From: Tianweitania sediminis
GTDB lineage: Bacteria > Pseudomonadota > Alphaproteobacteria > Rhizobiales > Rhizobiaceae
DNA length: 34,723 nt
Assembly (NCBI RefSeq): GCF_017813335.1
Contig: NZ_JAGIYY010000014.1
Span: 1-34,723, forward strand
Direction: 5' to 3'
Shown here: positions 25,492-33,342 of the stretch, piece by piece
Layout of the letters: each line of letters begins with the position of its first letter
Numbering within the stretch: the stretch's first letter is position 1
Translations under genes and position numbers: made by a program
Notes under the pieces: model-generated
Told to the model about the DNA's origin: nothing
The model's input: the letters and a program-made list of their open reading frames with translations, nothing else
The model's database searches: none

Positions 25492-26094
25492 GTGACCTTG
25501 CGGGAGTCGATCGCCGCTGTGTACATTGCGTCTGTATGGGCGCTTGGAAGCAGCAGCACCTTGGCCCATCCGTCGGCCATGGTGACCGGAGGGCTGACTT
25601 CGCAACCGATCGGCCATTACGAGTTTTGCAAGCGCAACGCTTCGGAATGCGCGATACGATCCCGTGACATGACGCCGTTGACAATGTCGGCCGAGCTTCT
25701 TGCGCGGCTGGAAGAGCTCACGATCTCCGTAAATCAAGCCGTCAACCCGAAAAGCGATCTCGAACTTTACGGGAAGGAAGAGTTCTGGACCTATCCAGTT
25801 GATGCCGGCGACTGTGAAGACTACGCATTGGCAAAACGACGCGTCTTGATGAACGATGGCATTCCGGCTTCGAATCTCCTGATGACAGTGTTGCGGCGAC
25901 CAAACGGCGACGGACATGCTGTCCTCACCGTTCGAACCGACGTTGGAGATGTCGTTCTCGACAATCTCACGGATGCGGTCCTGAACTGGGATGAAACCGG
26001 CTACACCTACCTGAAGCGACAAGCGACCAATCACACCGGGCGATGGGTTTCGATACGAGAAGGAGACGCCCCGCTGGTCGGCTCAGTCCACTGA
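25492..26094 (+). CDS. Bacterial transglutaminase-like cysteine peptidase (BTLCP), copy 2
   Basis: A 200-residue exported protein, paralogue of 7316-7930. The signal peptide spans ~1-26. It shares TSQPIGHYEFC and LELYGKEEFWTYPV with the first copy. The predicted triad is C108 (GDCEDY), H142 (GHAVLTV) and D157 (VLDN). It starts with GTG 25492. It is divergent from lspA, and its 3' end overlaps the convergent lnt gene by 12 bases. The lipoprotein-processing genes on both sides make an envelope role likely; the substrate is unknown. Confidence 0.85.
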   Translation: MTLRESIAAVYIASVWALGSSSTLAHPSAMVTGGLTSQPIGHYEFCKRNASECAIRSRDMTPLTMSAELLARLEELTISVNQAVNPKSDLELYGKEEFWTYPVDAGDCEDYALAKRRVLMNDGIPASNLLMTVLRRPNGDGHAVLTVRTDVGDVVLDNLTDAVLNWDETGYTYLKRQATNHTGRWVSIREGDAPLVGSVH

Positions 26095-27684
26095 AACCCG
26101 AGCAGTCCATCCGTTTCGTCCTGATCCTCGCTGCGTGATGGCACCGGCCGCGACAAGAAGCGCCATTATCGCCACGAGCGGCTTGTTTCCAAGCCTGACA
26201 AACACGATCTCAGATTTCACGGGCGCGGGCAGTGCGCCATCAATCACCCCGCTAACGTTTAGCGGAAGCAAGTCCTTCACCCGGCCATAGCCATCGACGA
26301 TCGCGCTGATACCACTGTTGGCGGCGCGGATGAGCGGCAGACCCGCCTCGATCGCCCTGACGCGTGCGGCGAGAAAGTGCTGGTAGGGACCGGCAGACAG
26401 GCCGAACCATGCGTCATTTGTGATGTTCAAAATCCATCGTGCATTGTCATTCCCAACACGTGGGAATATCGCCTCATAGCAAATCAAAATCCTGGCAGCC
26501 GGCAAACCGGCCAACTGGATGGGCAGATCGCTCCTTCCGGGACTGTAGTCGATATCGCCGATTGTCATCTTCATGGCACCAAGGACACTTTTGAAAGGGG
26601 TGAACTCCCCAAACGGCACCAGTCGAACCTTGTCATAGTCCGCGATGACCCCTCCTTTGTCATCAAGCGCGAGGAGGCTGTTCAACAGGGCAGGGTCCTC
26701 AGGGCTGCGTCCAGCGACTTCCCTCACGACTCCGGTGATAAGCAGGCCCCCTGATGGTATGGCAGCTAGAAGTATTGGGGGTATTTCGCGATCCGTTTCA
26801 AACAAAAACGGATACGCCGTCTCAGGCCAGATCACATAGAGCGGTCGAGACCCATCACCGGACGTGCCAAGTGCGTGAAGCTTCTCGAGAATTCCTCTTG
26901 CTTCGCTCGGCTCCCATTTCTGGGTCTGAGGAATGTTCGGTTGGACGATCCGCACCCGTTCGCCATTCTCGGCGATGTCGGCAGCGTCTAAACGCCATTT
27001 CCCCGCGGGCCACAGAACGGCGAAAACGACCAGAGGCGTCAGGATGAGAACAAGCGCGGTGCGCAAGCCGCCCAGCCGGAATTTCTCAATGATCAGGATC
27101 GGCATCGCCGCCGCGAAAATGGTGATCAGCCCGAGGCCATAAATCCCCACGACGGAGACGGTTTGAAGGACTTCATCGCTGAAACCCCAGATATATCCAA
27201 TAAGGTTCCACGGAAATCCCGTCAGTATCGCACCGCGGGCCATCTCCGCCATGGCCCAGGTGGCCGGAAGGACGATAAGTGCTCCTGAGCTTCTTCCGCC
27301 AAGGCATCGAGCCGCCATCGCGGCGATTGCGGGGAACACTGCCAAGAATGCGGAAAGTATTATCACGGCGGGCCATGCCAGCACGCCGAATCTTTCTGCC
27401 TCGACGGCGAAGCTCTCGGTGATCCAGTTTAACCCAACGATGAATTGACCCAGGCCGAAGGCCCATCCGACCAAAAAGGCTGCAAAGACACTACGACTCT
27501 GCCGTATCATCAAGGCCAATGCGCAGAGCCCGAAAAATGCGAGCGGCAACATGAAATAGGGTGCGAACCCGAAACCACTCAGTCCGCCTACCAGGATGGC
27601 AACGAGGAACCGATGACGCGAGTGTTCAAGCCACCTTCCGCTCGAAATCGAGCCGATCCGGTTCGAATTCAGGCGGCTTTGCAC
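26083..27684 (-). CDS. lnt: Apolipoprotein N-acyltransferase Lnt
   Basis: A 533-residue protein: about eight hydrophobic segments in the first ~220 residues, then a periplasmic nitrilase-like domain with the catalytic triad E288 (WPETAYPF), K352 (DKVRLVPFGE) and C402 (ICYEAIFP), and a last transmembrane segment near the C-terminus. It transfers an acyl chain to the N-terminal cysteine of lipoproteins, the step after LspA. It starts at GTG 27684, five bases after the ccdA stop, so ccdA-lnt form an operon. Housekeeping lnt normally sits near a CorC-like gene, so this is probably an accessory copy. Its 3' end overlaps the opposing BTLCP gene. Confidence 0.93.
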   Translation of the reverse strand: MQSRLNSNRIGSISSGRWLEHSRHRFLVAILVGGLSGFGFAPYFMLPLAFFGLCALALMIRQSRSVFAAFLVGWAFGLGQFIVGLNWITESFAVEAERFGVLAWPAVIILSAFLAVFPAIAAMAARCLGGRSSGALIVLPATWAMAEMARGAILTGFPWNLIGYIWGFSDEVLQTVSVVGIYGLGLITIFAAAMPILIIEKFRLGGLRTALVLILTPLVVFAVLWPAGKWRLDAADIAENGERVRIVQPNIPQTQKWEPSEARGILEKLHALGTSGDGSRPLYVIWPETAYPFLFETDREIPPILLAAIPSGGLLITGVVREVAGRSPEDPALLNSLLALDDKGGVIADYDKVRLVPFGEFTPFKSVLGAMKMTIGDIDYSPGRSDLPIQLAGLPAARILICYEAIFPRVGNDNARWILNITNDAWFGLSAGPYQHFLAARVRAIEAGLPLIRAANSGISAIVDGYGRVKDLLPLNVSGVIDGALPAPVKSEIVFVRLGNKPLVAIMALLVAAGAITQRGSGRNGWTARVSVD

Positions 27685-27689
27685 CAGCC

Positions 27690-28418
27690 CTAGCCGATGT
27701 AGCCGAGACCAGGAAAGCGCTCGAGCAGCCAGAAGGCGATCAAGGTGAGACGTCCGGTCATCATCAGCAGGCCCATGGCGACCATGATGCCGCCGGCGAA
27801 AATGTTGAGGATATGACCGGCATAGCGAATGCGCTTGAAGCCGGCAGCGAGGCTGCTGAAAGCGACAGCCACAATCAGGAACGGAATTCCAAGTCCCAAA
27901 CTATAGGCTGCCAGCAGGATAGCGCCGCTCCCTGCCGATACCGCCGTCAACGTAAGAATGGAACCGAGAACCGGACCGATACAGGGTGTCCAACCGAAAG
28001 CAAAGGTAAGGCCAAGCGTGTAGGCGCCCGCCGGCCCCGATACGGTCTTTGGACCTGGCAGCCTGAAATCTCTGAGGAGCACAGGTACTTTGATCAGACC
28101 CGTCATGACGAGACCGAAGCAGACAAGTAAGCCTCCTCCGAGGATATTTGCCTCGACGCTGTAACGCAGGAGGATGCCGCCGAACGCCTGCGCGCCGAGG
28201 CCGAGAATCACAAAGACAGTGGAGAACCCGGCTATAAAAAAGAGCGCTGACCAGACAATCCTGATCCGATCCGCAAGGCGTTTGGATGCAGGGTCGACAC
28301 CACTTGAAACGAACGAAAGATAGCCCGGCACAAGCGGCAGGACACATGGGGAAATGAACGATATGGCGCCGGCCACAATCGCGGTGAGAAGTCCGACCGC
28401 TGACACGTCGATCGCCAC
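27690..28418 (-). CDS. ccdA: CcdA/DsbD-type thiol-disulfide transmembrane reductase
   Basis: A 242-residue membrane protein with six predicted helices. The two redox cysteines are in the family motifs: C25 (SPCVLPLVPGY) and C146 (WTPCIGPVLGS). CcdA carries electrons from cytoplasmic thioredoxin to periplasmic thioredoxin-like proteins, for cytochrome c maturation or disulfide isomerisation. Partners in the window could be the DsbA-like protein (31756-32499) and the CcmF pathway. The start is GTG 28418, set by an AGGAGG ribosome site nine bases upstream; the open frame to 28520 lacks such a site. It lies five bases before lnt and is preceded by a MerR-type promoter. Confidence 0.92.
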   Translation of the reverse strand: MAIDVSAVGLLTAIVAGAISFISPCVLPLVPGYLSFVSSGVDPASKRLADRIRIVWSALFFIAGFSTVFVILGLGAQAFGGILLRYSVEANILGGGLLVCFGLVMTGLIKVPVLLRDFRLPGPKTVSGPAGAYTLGLTFAFGWTPCIGPVLGSILTLTAVSAGSGAILLAAYSLGLGIPFLIVAVAFSSLAAGFKRIRYAGHILNIFAGGIMVAMGLLMMTGRLTLIAFWLLERFPGLGYIG

Positions 28419-28468
28419 GCCTGTCGACCTCCTTTTGTTGACTACAATCCCAGACGGCTTTTGGTGAC

Positions 28469-28499
28469 CGTTTAAATGCTCAAGCCACATGAGGTTCAA
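28469..28499 (-). promoter_or_regulatory. MerR-type promoter/operator upstream of ccdA-lnt
   Basis: On the minus strand: -35 TTGAAC (28499-28494), 19-base spacer with half sites CCTCA and CTTGAG around TGTGG, and -10 TAAACG (28474-28469). The ccdA start codon is ~50 bases downstream. Confidence 0.55.
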
Positions 28500-28548
28500 T
28501 GGAAGCTTGACCAAGCCCACCGTGACATTGCGACGCGCAGTCGCAGTA

Positions 28549-28575
28549 GTGTTAACCTTCCATCAAGGTTAACAC
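28549..28575. promoter_or_regulatory. Perfect 11-base palindrome upstream of SleB-type gene
   Basis: GTGTTAACCTT (28549-28559) and AAGGTTAACAC (28565-28575) with a 5-base loop (CCATC), ending 16 bases before the GTG start. Each arm contains TTAAC, a CtrA-type half site, but the half-site spacing is not the CtrA consensus. It could be an operator or a leader hairpin. Confidence 0.4.
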
Positions 28576-28591
28576 TCGGTTCTCTTTCTGC

Positions 28592-29767
28592 GTGGGGCAT
28601 CCGGAGAATGAGATATTGCGGTCCAAACCGAAAGTCGTTTTCGAGCGACGATCCTCGAACGGTCACCGGCGCGTGCTCGCAATCCTCGGCGCAAGCTGGT
28701 TCGTGTTTGGCTTTGCATCACCCACAGGAATCCAGGGTACCAGATCCGAACTAGGCATCAGCCCCGACCCAAGTCGCTGGGCGGCGTATGTTGAGCGAGC
28801 CGACGAGTGCTCTCATTTGCAGGAACTCCGACTGCACAACGTCGCGATTCCAGCCCAATACGGAAACTTGGACCTCGTTCTCGGAGGCAAACGCCTCAAT
28901 TTGCATGACGGCCAAGGGCGCTCCTTGTCGTCTCAGAGAGTGGTTGAAGAGGCAAAGAAGCCGCGTCTTGTCAGTGTCGCACTACAGACTGGATCGGATT
29001 CGTCCCGTGGCCAGCAAGAACTGGCCTCATGGATATTCTCCTCAGGGACGGACACCTCATATCTTCTACGGGGCTTTTCAACTCAATCTGATCCCGAAAT
29101 GCTCGCGGGCCAATCGACTTTTCACAGCCCTGCGGACGACCGTCTTGTCGGAGTGCCGACGGCGCTCGCCGAGCTGGTCACCAACGATGGGGCAGATATC
29201 CTCGCCACAGCCTATGCTCCAAAGGATGATTTCCACACGCCTGCAAATCCCTTCGCTGCATTGCTCGGTTCTGATGAGACAGCGGGTCGTTTCGTTCCGC
29301 CCACCGCCGAAGGCGATCACGATTGGATGAAGCAGCCCCTGCCTGGGACCGTGTTTTCTGCTGCCGAGCAAAAGTGCCTTGCAACCGCGATTTATTTCGA
29401 GGCGAGGGGAGAGGAGGTCCGGGGTCAGGCTGCTGTCGCGCAAGTCATTCTCAATCGGGTTCGAAACCCTGCTTATCCAGCAACCGTCTGCGACGTCGTC
29501 TACCAAAATGACGACTGGATCAACAGATGCCAGTTTTCCTTCGCGTGCGATGGAATTCCCGATGTCATCGCTGACAGAGGTGCTTACCGCCTTGCAAAAG
29601 ACGTCGCGATGGCCGTTACTGGAGGAAAGGTCTTCTTGCCCGAAGTCGCATCATCGACACATTACAACGCGACGTATGTCAGCCCACGCTGGGCGCGCTC
29701 GATGGAGCGCATGACCCAAATCGGCTCGCATATTTTTTACCGCACATTTGGCGGTGGGTGGAGTTAG
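28592..29767 (+). CDS. SleB-type cell wall hydrolase
   Basis: A 391-residue protein with an N-terminal signal or anchor segment (~30-48, VLAILGASWFVFGFAS) and an unassigned middle region. The C-terminal ~130 residues are a Hydrolase_2/SleB domain: the presumed catalytic glutamate is E270 in AIYFEARGE, followed by QVILNRVRNPAYP, the QFSFACDG motif and a terminal HIFYRTFG. SleB enzymes are lytic transglycosylases of peptidoglycan; homologues are widespread in alphaproteobacteria outside sporulation. It starts at GTG 28592. Its stop is only three bases before the ICMT-like gene, so the two are probably co-translated. A perfect palindrome precedes the start. Confidence 0.85.
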   Translation: MGHPENEILRSKPKVVFERRSSNGHRRVLAILGASWFVFGFASPTGIQGTRSELGISPDPSRWAAYVERADECSHLQELRLHNVAIPAQYGNLDLVLGGKRLNLHDGQGRSLSSQRVVEEAKKPRLVSVALQTGSDSSRGQQELASWIFSSGTDTSYLLRGFSTQSDPEMLAGQSTFHSPADDRLVGVPTALAELVTNDGADILATAYAPKDDFHTPANPFAALLGSDETAGRFVPPTAEGDHDWMKQPLPGTVFSAAEQKCLATAIYFEARGEEVRGQAAVAQVILNRVRNPAYPATVCDVVYQNDDWINRCQFSFACDGIPDVIADRGAYRLAKDVAMAVTGGKVFLPEVASSTHYNATYVSPRWARSMERMTQIGSHIFYRTFGGGWS

Positions 29768-29770
29768 ACG

Positions 29771-30391
29771 TTGTTGAAGTCCGTGCATGGAAAAACGCCG
29801 ATTGAGCGTAAAAGAACCCTCGTAACCTGGTTGTTGGCTCCGGCATGGCTAACGATTCTTATCGCAACCCAGCCTAAGGGTTTTGAAACGCTAGGTTACA
29901 GTCTGGTCGAGTTTACCGGGTTCTTTCTGGTGTTCGGTGCGGTTCTTGGAAGACTGTGGTGCACGCTATATATTGGTGGACGAAAAGATCAGAGTTTGTG
30001 CCAAAGTGGACCATATTCCCTTACTCGGAATCCGCTTTACTTTTTCTCCTTCCTAGGACTAATCGGCGTGTGTCTTGCGGCACAGAATATTGCTCTGATG
30101 GCGATAAGCGCGATCCTTTTTCTTGCCTACTATAGGTCTGTGATCCTAAATGAAGAGAGGAGACTCCTTAATCTCTTTGGATCCGACTACATACTATACA
30201 TGGCTCGCGTACCGCGCTTCTTTCCTCGCTTCAACTTTCCCGAAAGCGAAGACACTCTCCTTGTTCAGTCGCAGGCATTCGTTCGGTCGCTAAGGGATGT
30301 CAGCTGGTTTCTCGCCGCGATCGTTGGCATTGAAGTAATTGAAGAGCTACGTCAGGCAGCGGTGATCTCCGGCTGGCAATTGCCTGTTTAG
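29771..30391 (+). CDS. Isoprenylcysteine carboxyl methyltransferase (ICMT)-family membrane methyltransferase
   Basis: A 206-residue polytopic protein with hydrophobic segments at ~20-33, ~45-62 and ~88-120. The SAM-binding part has the family pattern: GPYSLTRNPLYFFSFLG, then NEERRLLNLFGSDYILYMARVPRFFP. Bacterial members of the ICMT/PEMT group methylate lipids, prenyl compounds or unknown membrane substrates; bacteria lack prenylated CaaX proteins, so the substrate is open. The residues after ~160 form an extra tail with one more possible helix. The start TTG 29771 (or GTG 29783) lies three bases after the SleB-type gene. Confidence 0.75.
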   Translation: MLKSVHGKTPIERKRTLVTWLLAPAWLTILIATQPKGFETLGYSLVEFTGFFLVFGAVLGRLWCTLYIGGRKDQSLCQSGPYSLTRNPLYFFSFLGLIGVCLAAQNIALMAISAILFLAYYRSVILNEERRLLNLFGSDYILYMARVPRFFPRFNFPESEDTLLVQSQAFVRSLRDVSWFLAAIVGIEVIEELRQAAVISGWQLPV

Positions 30392-30820
30392 GCCAAGCAT
30401 CTACAACAGCGTATGCCTATCAGGCCAAATCGAACTCAACGGCCGCCAAACGTTCGTCAAACTAAGAAACGAAGTCTTTCCAGACGTTCGTTCATTCCCG
30501 GCGAAAGGACGATAAATAGTCACTATGCTCGTGTGTTATCCTCACGGCAAGGTTGTCTTTTGGCAGTGGCATACTGAGCGATTTCAGTATTGCGATAATC
30601 CTGACGTCCAACCTTCGATACTGCATCAAAGTCGCACACAGAGCTAATATACGGATTGCATCACCATTGCACCCTTTCCGGAGGGCTTACCGAGCAGCAC
30701 CCTACATCGAAATGGCTTCGTGCGGATATCCGGCAAAGGGAGGGCTTGGGTGCTGGCGTGGCTGCATCATAGCGGGGAGGCTAGGGGGGCAGCACCGCCG
30801 GTCTCTAGGCATTTGTGATG
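30392..30820. other. Intergenic region with nothing recognised
   Basis: No coding frame, tRNA, hairpin terminator or MerR-type dyad was found in this 429-base gap between the ICMT-family gene and the convergent DUF2171 gene. Confidence 0.4.
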
Positions 30821-31075
30821 CTAGTCCGCTGACGAGCCGTCGCTCTCTTCATCGAGAAGCACAGCGTTGGCGCCCGTCGCAGACAGACGGACGACGTTGT
30901 TTTCCACCAAGGCCACGAGGCCACCCGGAACATAGTGTTTGTGCTTTGCATGGTGTCCAGAGCCTGCGGGTTCCAGCGCGATACGGCCTCCTGTCACCGC
31001 TGCAACCTTACCGACAGGAGCGCCATCCGCTCCAAGGACCGTCATTCCGCGTTTGACATCTGCTAGATTCGACAT
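30821..31075 (-). CDS. DUF2171 family small protein
   Basis: An 84-residue soluble protein, a single PRC-barrel-like DUF2171 unit: VKRGMTVLGADGAPVGKV, then GGRIALEPAGSGHHAKHKHY and VPGGLVALVENNVVRLS. A His/Lys-rich loop (HHAKHKHY) is typical of the family and could bind metal or nucleic acid. Function is not established; members are common in Hyphomicrobiales. It stands alone on the minus strand with a fair upstream region. The C-terminus is acidic (LDEESDGSSAD). Confidence 0.8.
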   Translation of the reverse strand: MSNLADVKRGMTVLGADGAPVGKVAAVTGGRIALEPAGSGHHAKHKHYVPGGLVALVENNVVRLSATGANAVLLDEESDGSSAD

Positions 31076-31310
31076 GGCTCGCTCCTATCATTAAACACAT
31101 CAATAATACCCGGTTTTTGCGGAAACAATCGAGCGGGTGACTGCCAATTCAGCAAAAGACACCTCGCTTGAGATTCAGCGGCACCCGCCTGGGACCGCTG
31201 CCGCTAGTCCATCGTGAGCTGCACATGATTGCGAACCGTGGTCGCTCTACCTCGCGGCTTGCCGATACATCCCGACCACCAGTAGCTGTTCCATTGCGAC
31301 ATTTATACAC

Positions 31311-31341
31311 TTGAACCTCAACCTACTCGAGGTCCTACCTT
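31311..31341 (+). promoter_or_regulatory. MerR-type promoter/operator upstream of zinc ribbon-dsbA
   Basis: -35 TTGAAC (31311-31316), 19-base spacer carrying the dyad ACCTC...GAGGT, and -10 TACCTT (31336-31341). It has the best-matched half sites in the set. The start codon of the zinc-ribbon gene is ~46 bases downstream. Confidence 0.6.
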
Positions 31342-31387
31342 GGCGACAGCGAGGCTAGAAAACGCGCTTACATGCCAGGAGATCGAG

Positions 31388-31738
31388 ATGCTGCTAGATT
31401 CGCAGAGACCAAACAGCCAAGCCGCAAGTGCTCTTTGTCCACACTGTAGGGTCGATCTCGTTATGAGCGAGCGACAGGGCATTGAGATCGACTATTGCCC
31501 GAAGTGCAGAGGGGTCTGGCTCGATCGAGGAGAGCTCGACAAGATAATCGAACGGAGCGCTGCTGAAGATACACGATACGGGCAGGTTCAGGCTGGCCGC
31601 GGACGCTCACAAGCATCCCCTCGCGATGCCCAAAATGACTGCCGTGAAGACCATCGCCGCGACTATAGCGACCACGATAGGCATGGCGGACACCATGGTC
31701 GGAGGCACGGTTCATTTCTAGGCCGATTGTTCGACTAA
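31388..31738 (+). CDS. TFIIB-type zinc-ribbon protein
   Basis: A 116-residue protein. The N-terminal zinc ribbon has C17/C20 (CPHC) and C37/C40 (CPKC) followed by GVWLDRGELDKII, the hallmark of the zf-TFIIB family. The tail from ~residue 70 is rich in His, Asp and Arg (such as DYSDHDRHGGHHGRRHG), which could bind metal. The role of the family is unknown; the domain may bind nucleic acid or zinc. ATG 31388 is supported by AGGAGA just upstream. It is 17 bases before the DsbA-like gene, so they form an operon under the MerR-type promoter. Confidence 0.85.
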   Translation: MLLDSQRPNSQAASALCPHCRVDLVMSERQGIEIDYCPKCRGVWLDRGELDKIIERSAAEDTRYGQVQAGRGRSQASPRDAQNDCREDHRRDYSDHDRHGGHHGRRHGSFLGRLFD

Positions 31739-31755
31739 CGTTACGGAGCGGGACA

Positions 31756-32499
31756 ATGAAGAGTGCGCGGTTAGGCCAGCTTGGATGTTATGCCATCGTT
31801 CTGTTGACAACGCTCGCACCAGCATCCGCGCAATCCGTTGACCGTGCGGAGATCGAAAAGATCGTCCGCGAATACCTCGTTCAAAATCCAGAAGTCATAG
31901 AGGACGCACTAACTGAACTTGAAAAGCGGAGGCAAGCGGCTGAGGCGCAGGCCAGGTCACAAGCGATATTGGCTGAGAGCGATTCACTGTACCTGACGAA
32001 GGACGATGTGGTCCTCGGAAACCCGGACGGGGATGCTGCTCTCGTCGAGTTTTTCGATTTCAACTGCGGCTATTGCAAGCGGGCGGCACCTGATGTTGAG
32101 GCACTTGTCACCGAGGATCCCAAGCTGCGGATAGTTTTGAAGGACTTTCCCATTCTTGGGCCGGGTTCCGTTGAGGCCGCAAAGGTAGCTCTGTCCGTCA
32201 AGCGCATCGCAGGCGCCGCCGCCGCTCGAGATTTCCATGTGCGATTGATGGAAATGCAAGGACAAATAAACGCCAATCGAGCCTTGGAACTCGCCGAAGA
32301 GCTGGGACTCGACCGAGTGAAGCTTTCGGACGAAATGGCCACACCGGCAGTCGAGGCAATCATCGCTTCAAACCTGGCGCTAGCACAACGTCTCGGACTG
32401 ACAGGCACGCCCTCTTTCGTTGTGGGAGATCAGATTATTCAGGGAGCAGTCGGAAAAGAGCCGCTCGCCGATGCTATCAAAGCGGTTCGCCAGAAATGA
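31756..32499 (+). CDS. DsbA-family thiol oxidoreductase (ScsC/Com1-like)
   Basis: A 247-residue periplasmic protein. The signal peptide spans ~1-25 (ending APASA). An N-terminal helix (EIEKIVREYLVQNPEVIEDA) resembles the oligomerisation helix of ScsC-like proteins. The thioredoxin domain with DsbA-type helical insertion follows: active site C104-G-Y-C107 and cis-proline in TGTPSFVVG. Proteins of this type oxidise or isomerise disulfides, and ScsC homologues are tied to copper tolerance. The CcdA-like protein encoded in the window could reduce it. It is co-transcribed with the zinc-ribbon gene. Confidence 0.92.
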   Translation: MKSARLGQLGCYAIVLLTTLAPASAQSVDRAEIEKIVREYLVQNPEVIEDALTELEKRRQAAEAQARSQAILAESDSLYLTKDDVVLGNPDGDAALVEFFDFNCGYCKRAAPDVEALVTEDPKLRIVLKDFPILGPGSVEAAKVALSVKRIAGAAAARDFHVRLMEMQGQINANRALELAEELGLDRVKLSDEMATPAVEAIIASNLALAQRLGLTGTPSFVVGDQIIQGAVGKEPLADAIKAVRQK

Positions 32500-32663
32500 G
32501 TGTTTCGATCATCATATCTCGGCCTCTCGGGCCGTCAGTCTTTGGCGCGACTTCGACCCAACAGCACAATGCATCTCACAGCGGCCGTACGACTGTGGCA
32601 GACGTCGACACTCCGCAACCTGCACAATTTCTGGTGCCACTTGGCGAGAGAGCGTGTCGGTAG

Positions 32664-33272
32664 ATGTCTTCTGCACAGCAGCACTTCATGTTCCTGCGCC
32701 AGTGGGTCTCCAACCCCAGGATGGTCGGAGCCGTCCTTCCTTCAGGAATGTCGCTAGCTCGGTTGATGACCAAGGCAGTCGACCAAACCACAGGCTCCGT
32801 TCTCGAACTTGGACCCGGGACCGGTGTCTTCACCGAAGCCCTCCTGAGACGCGGTCTTGCCGAAGAGCAACTGACCCTTGTCGAGCTGGATGAGAGATTT
32901 GCCGATCTGCTCTCGGCCCGCTTCCCGAGCATTCGAATAGTCCAAGGCAGCGCCGCCCGGTTGTCTGCAGCGGGCGTCACCAAAGATATCAGGTATGACG
33001 CAGTCATCAGCGGGTTGCCTCTTCTCTCGATGCCTGCGCGCACGGTATTCAGGATTGTCAAGAATATTGCGCACAGGCTCGCTCCCAGCGGAAATATCTA
33101 CCAGTTTACCTATGGGGCGCGATGCCCTGTTGCCCGCGTGATGCTTATGAAGCTTGGCCTGGAATCGCATTTGCTTGGCACTGTTGTTTGGAATTTTCCT
33201 CCAGCCTCAGTCTACCGCATTTCACATGCACGGGCGGGAGAGGAAAGGCATCCGAACACCTCCCATCCGTAA
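32664..33272 (+). CDS. PmtA-like SAM-dependent phospholipid N-methyltransferase
   Basis: A 202-residue class I methyltransferase. It opens with FLRQWVSNPRMVGAVLPSG, typical of rhizobial PmtA-type enzymes, followed by the SAM motif ELGPGTGVFTEAL (residues ~46-58), the acidic ELDERFADLL strand end and SGLPLLSMP in place of the NPPY-like motif. PmtA methylates phosphatidylethanolamine towards phosphatidylcholine. This assignment is by motif pattern; a rRNA-dimethylase-like fold with another substrate is possible. The ribosome site at ATG 32664 is weak. The pseudoazurin gene follows 70 bases later on the same strand. Confidence 0.8.
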   Translation: MSSAQQHFMFLRQWVSNPRMVGAVLPSGMSLARLMTKAVDQTTGSVLELGPGTGVFTEALLRRGLAEEQLTLVELDERFADLLSARFPSIRIVQGSAARLSAAGVTKDIRYDAVISGLPLLSMPARTVFRIVKNIAHRLAPSGNIYQFTYGARCPVARVMLMKLGLESHLLGTVVWNFPPASVYRISHARAGEERHPNTSHP

Positions 33273-33342
33273 GCAATACCTGGCCGCAAGAAGCCGGGAA
33301 GGGGAGCGCGTTTCCCAAAATACCAACATCAAGGAGTTCAAT

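Noticed and set aside
31153-31185. Possible eighth MerR-type site upstream of the DUF2171 gene
   Set aside because: Only CTGAAT followed by CTCAAG and an early GAGG resemble the set; the dyad spacing and -10 do not fit.
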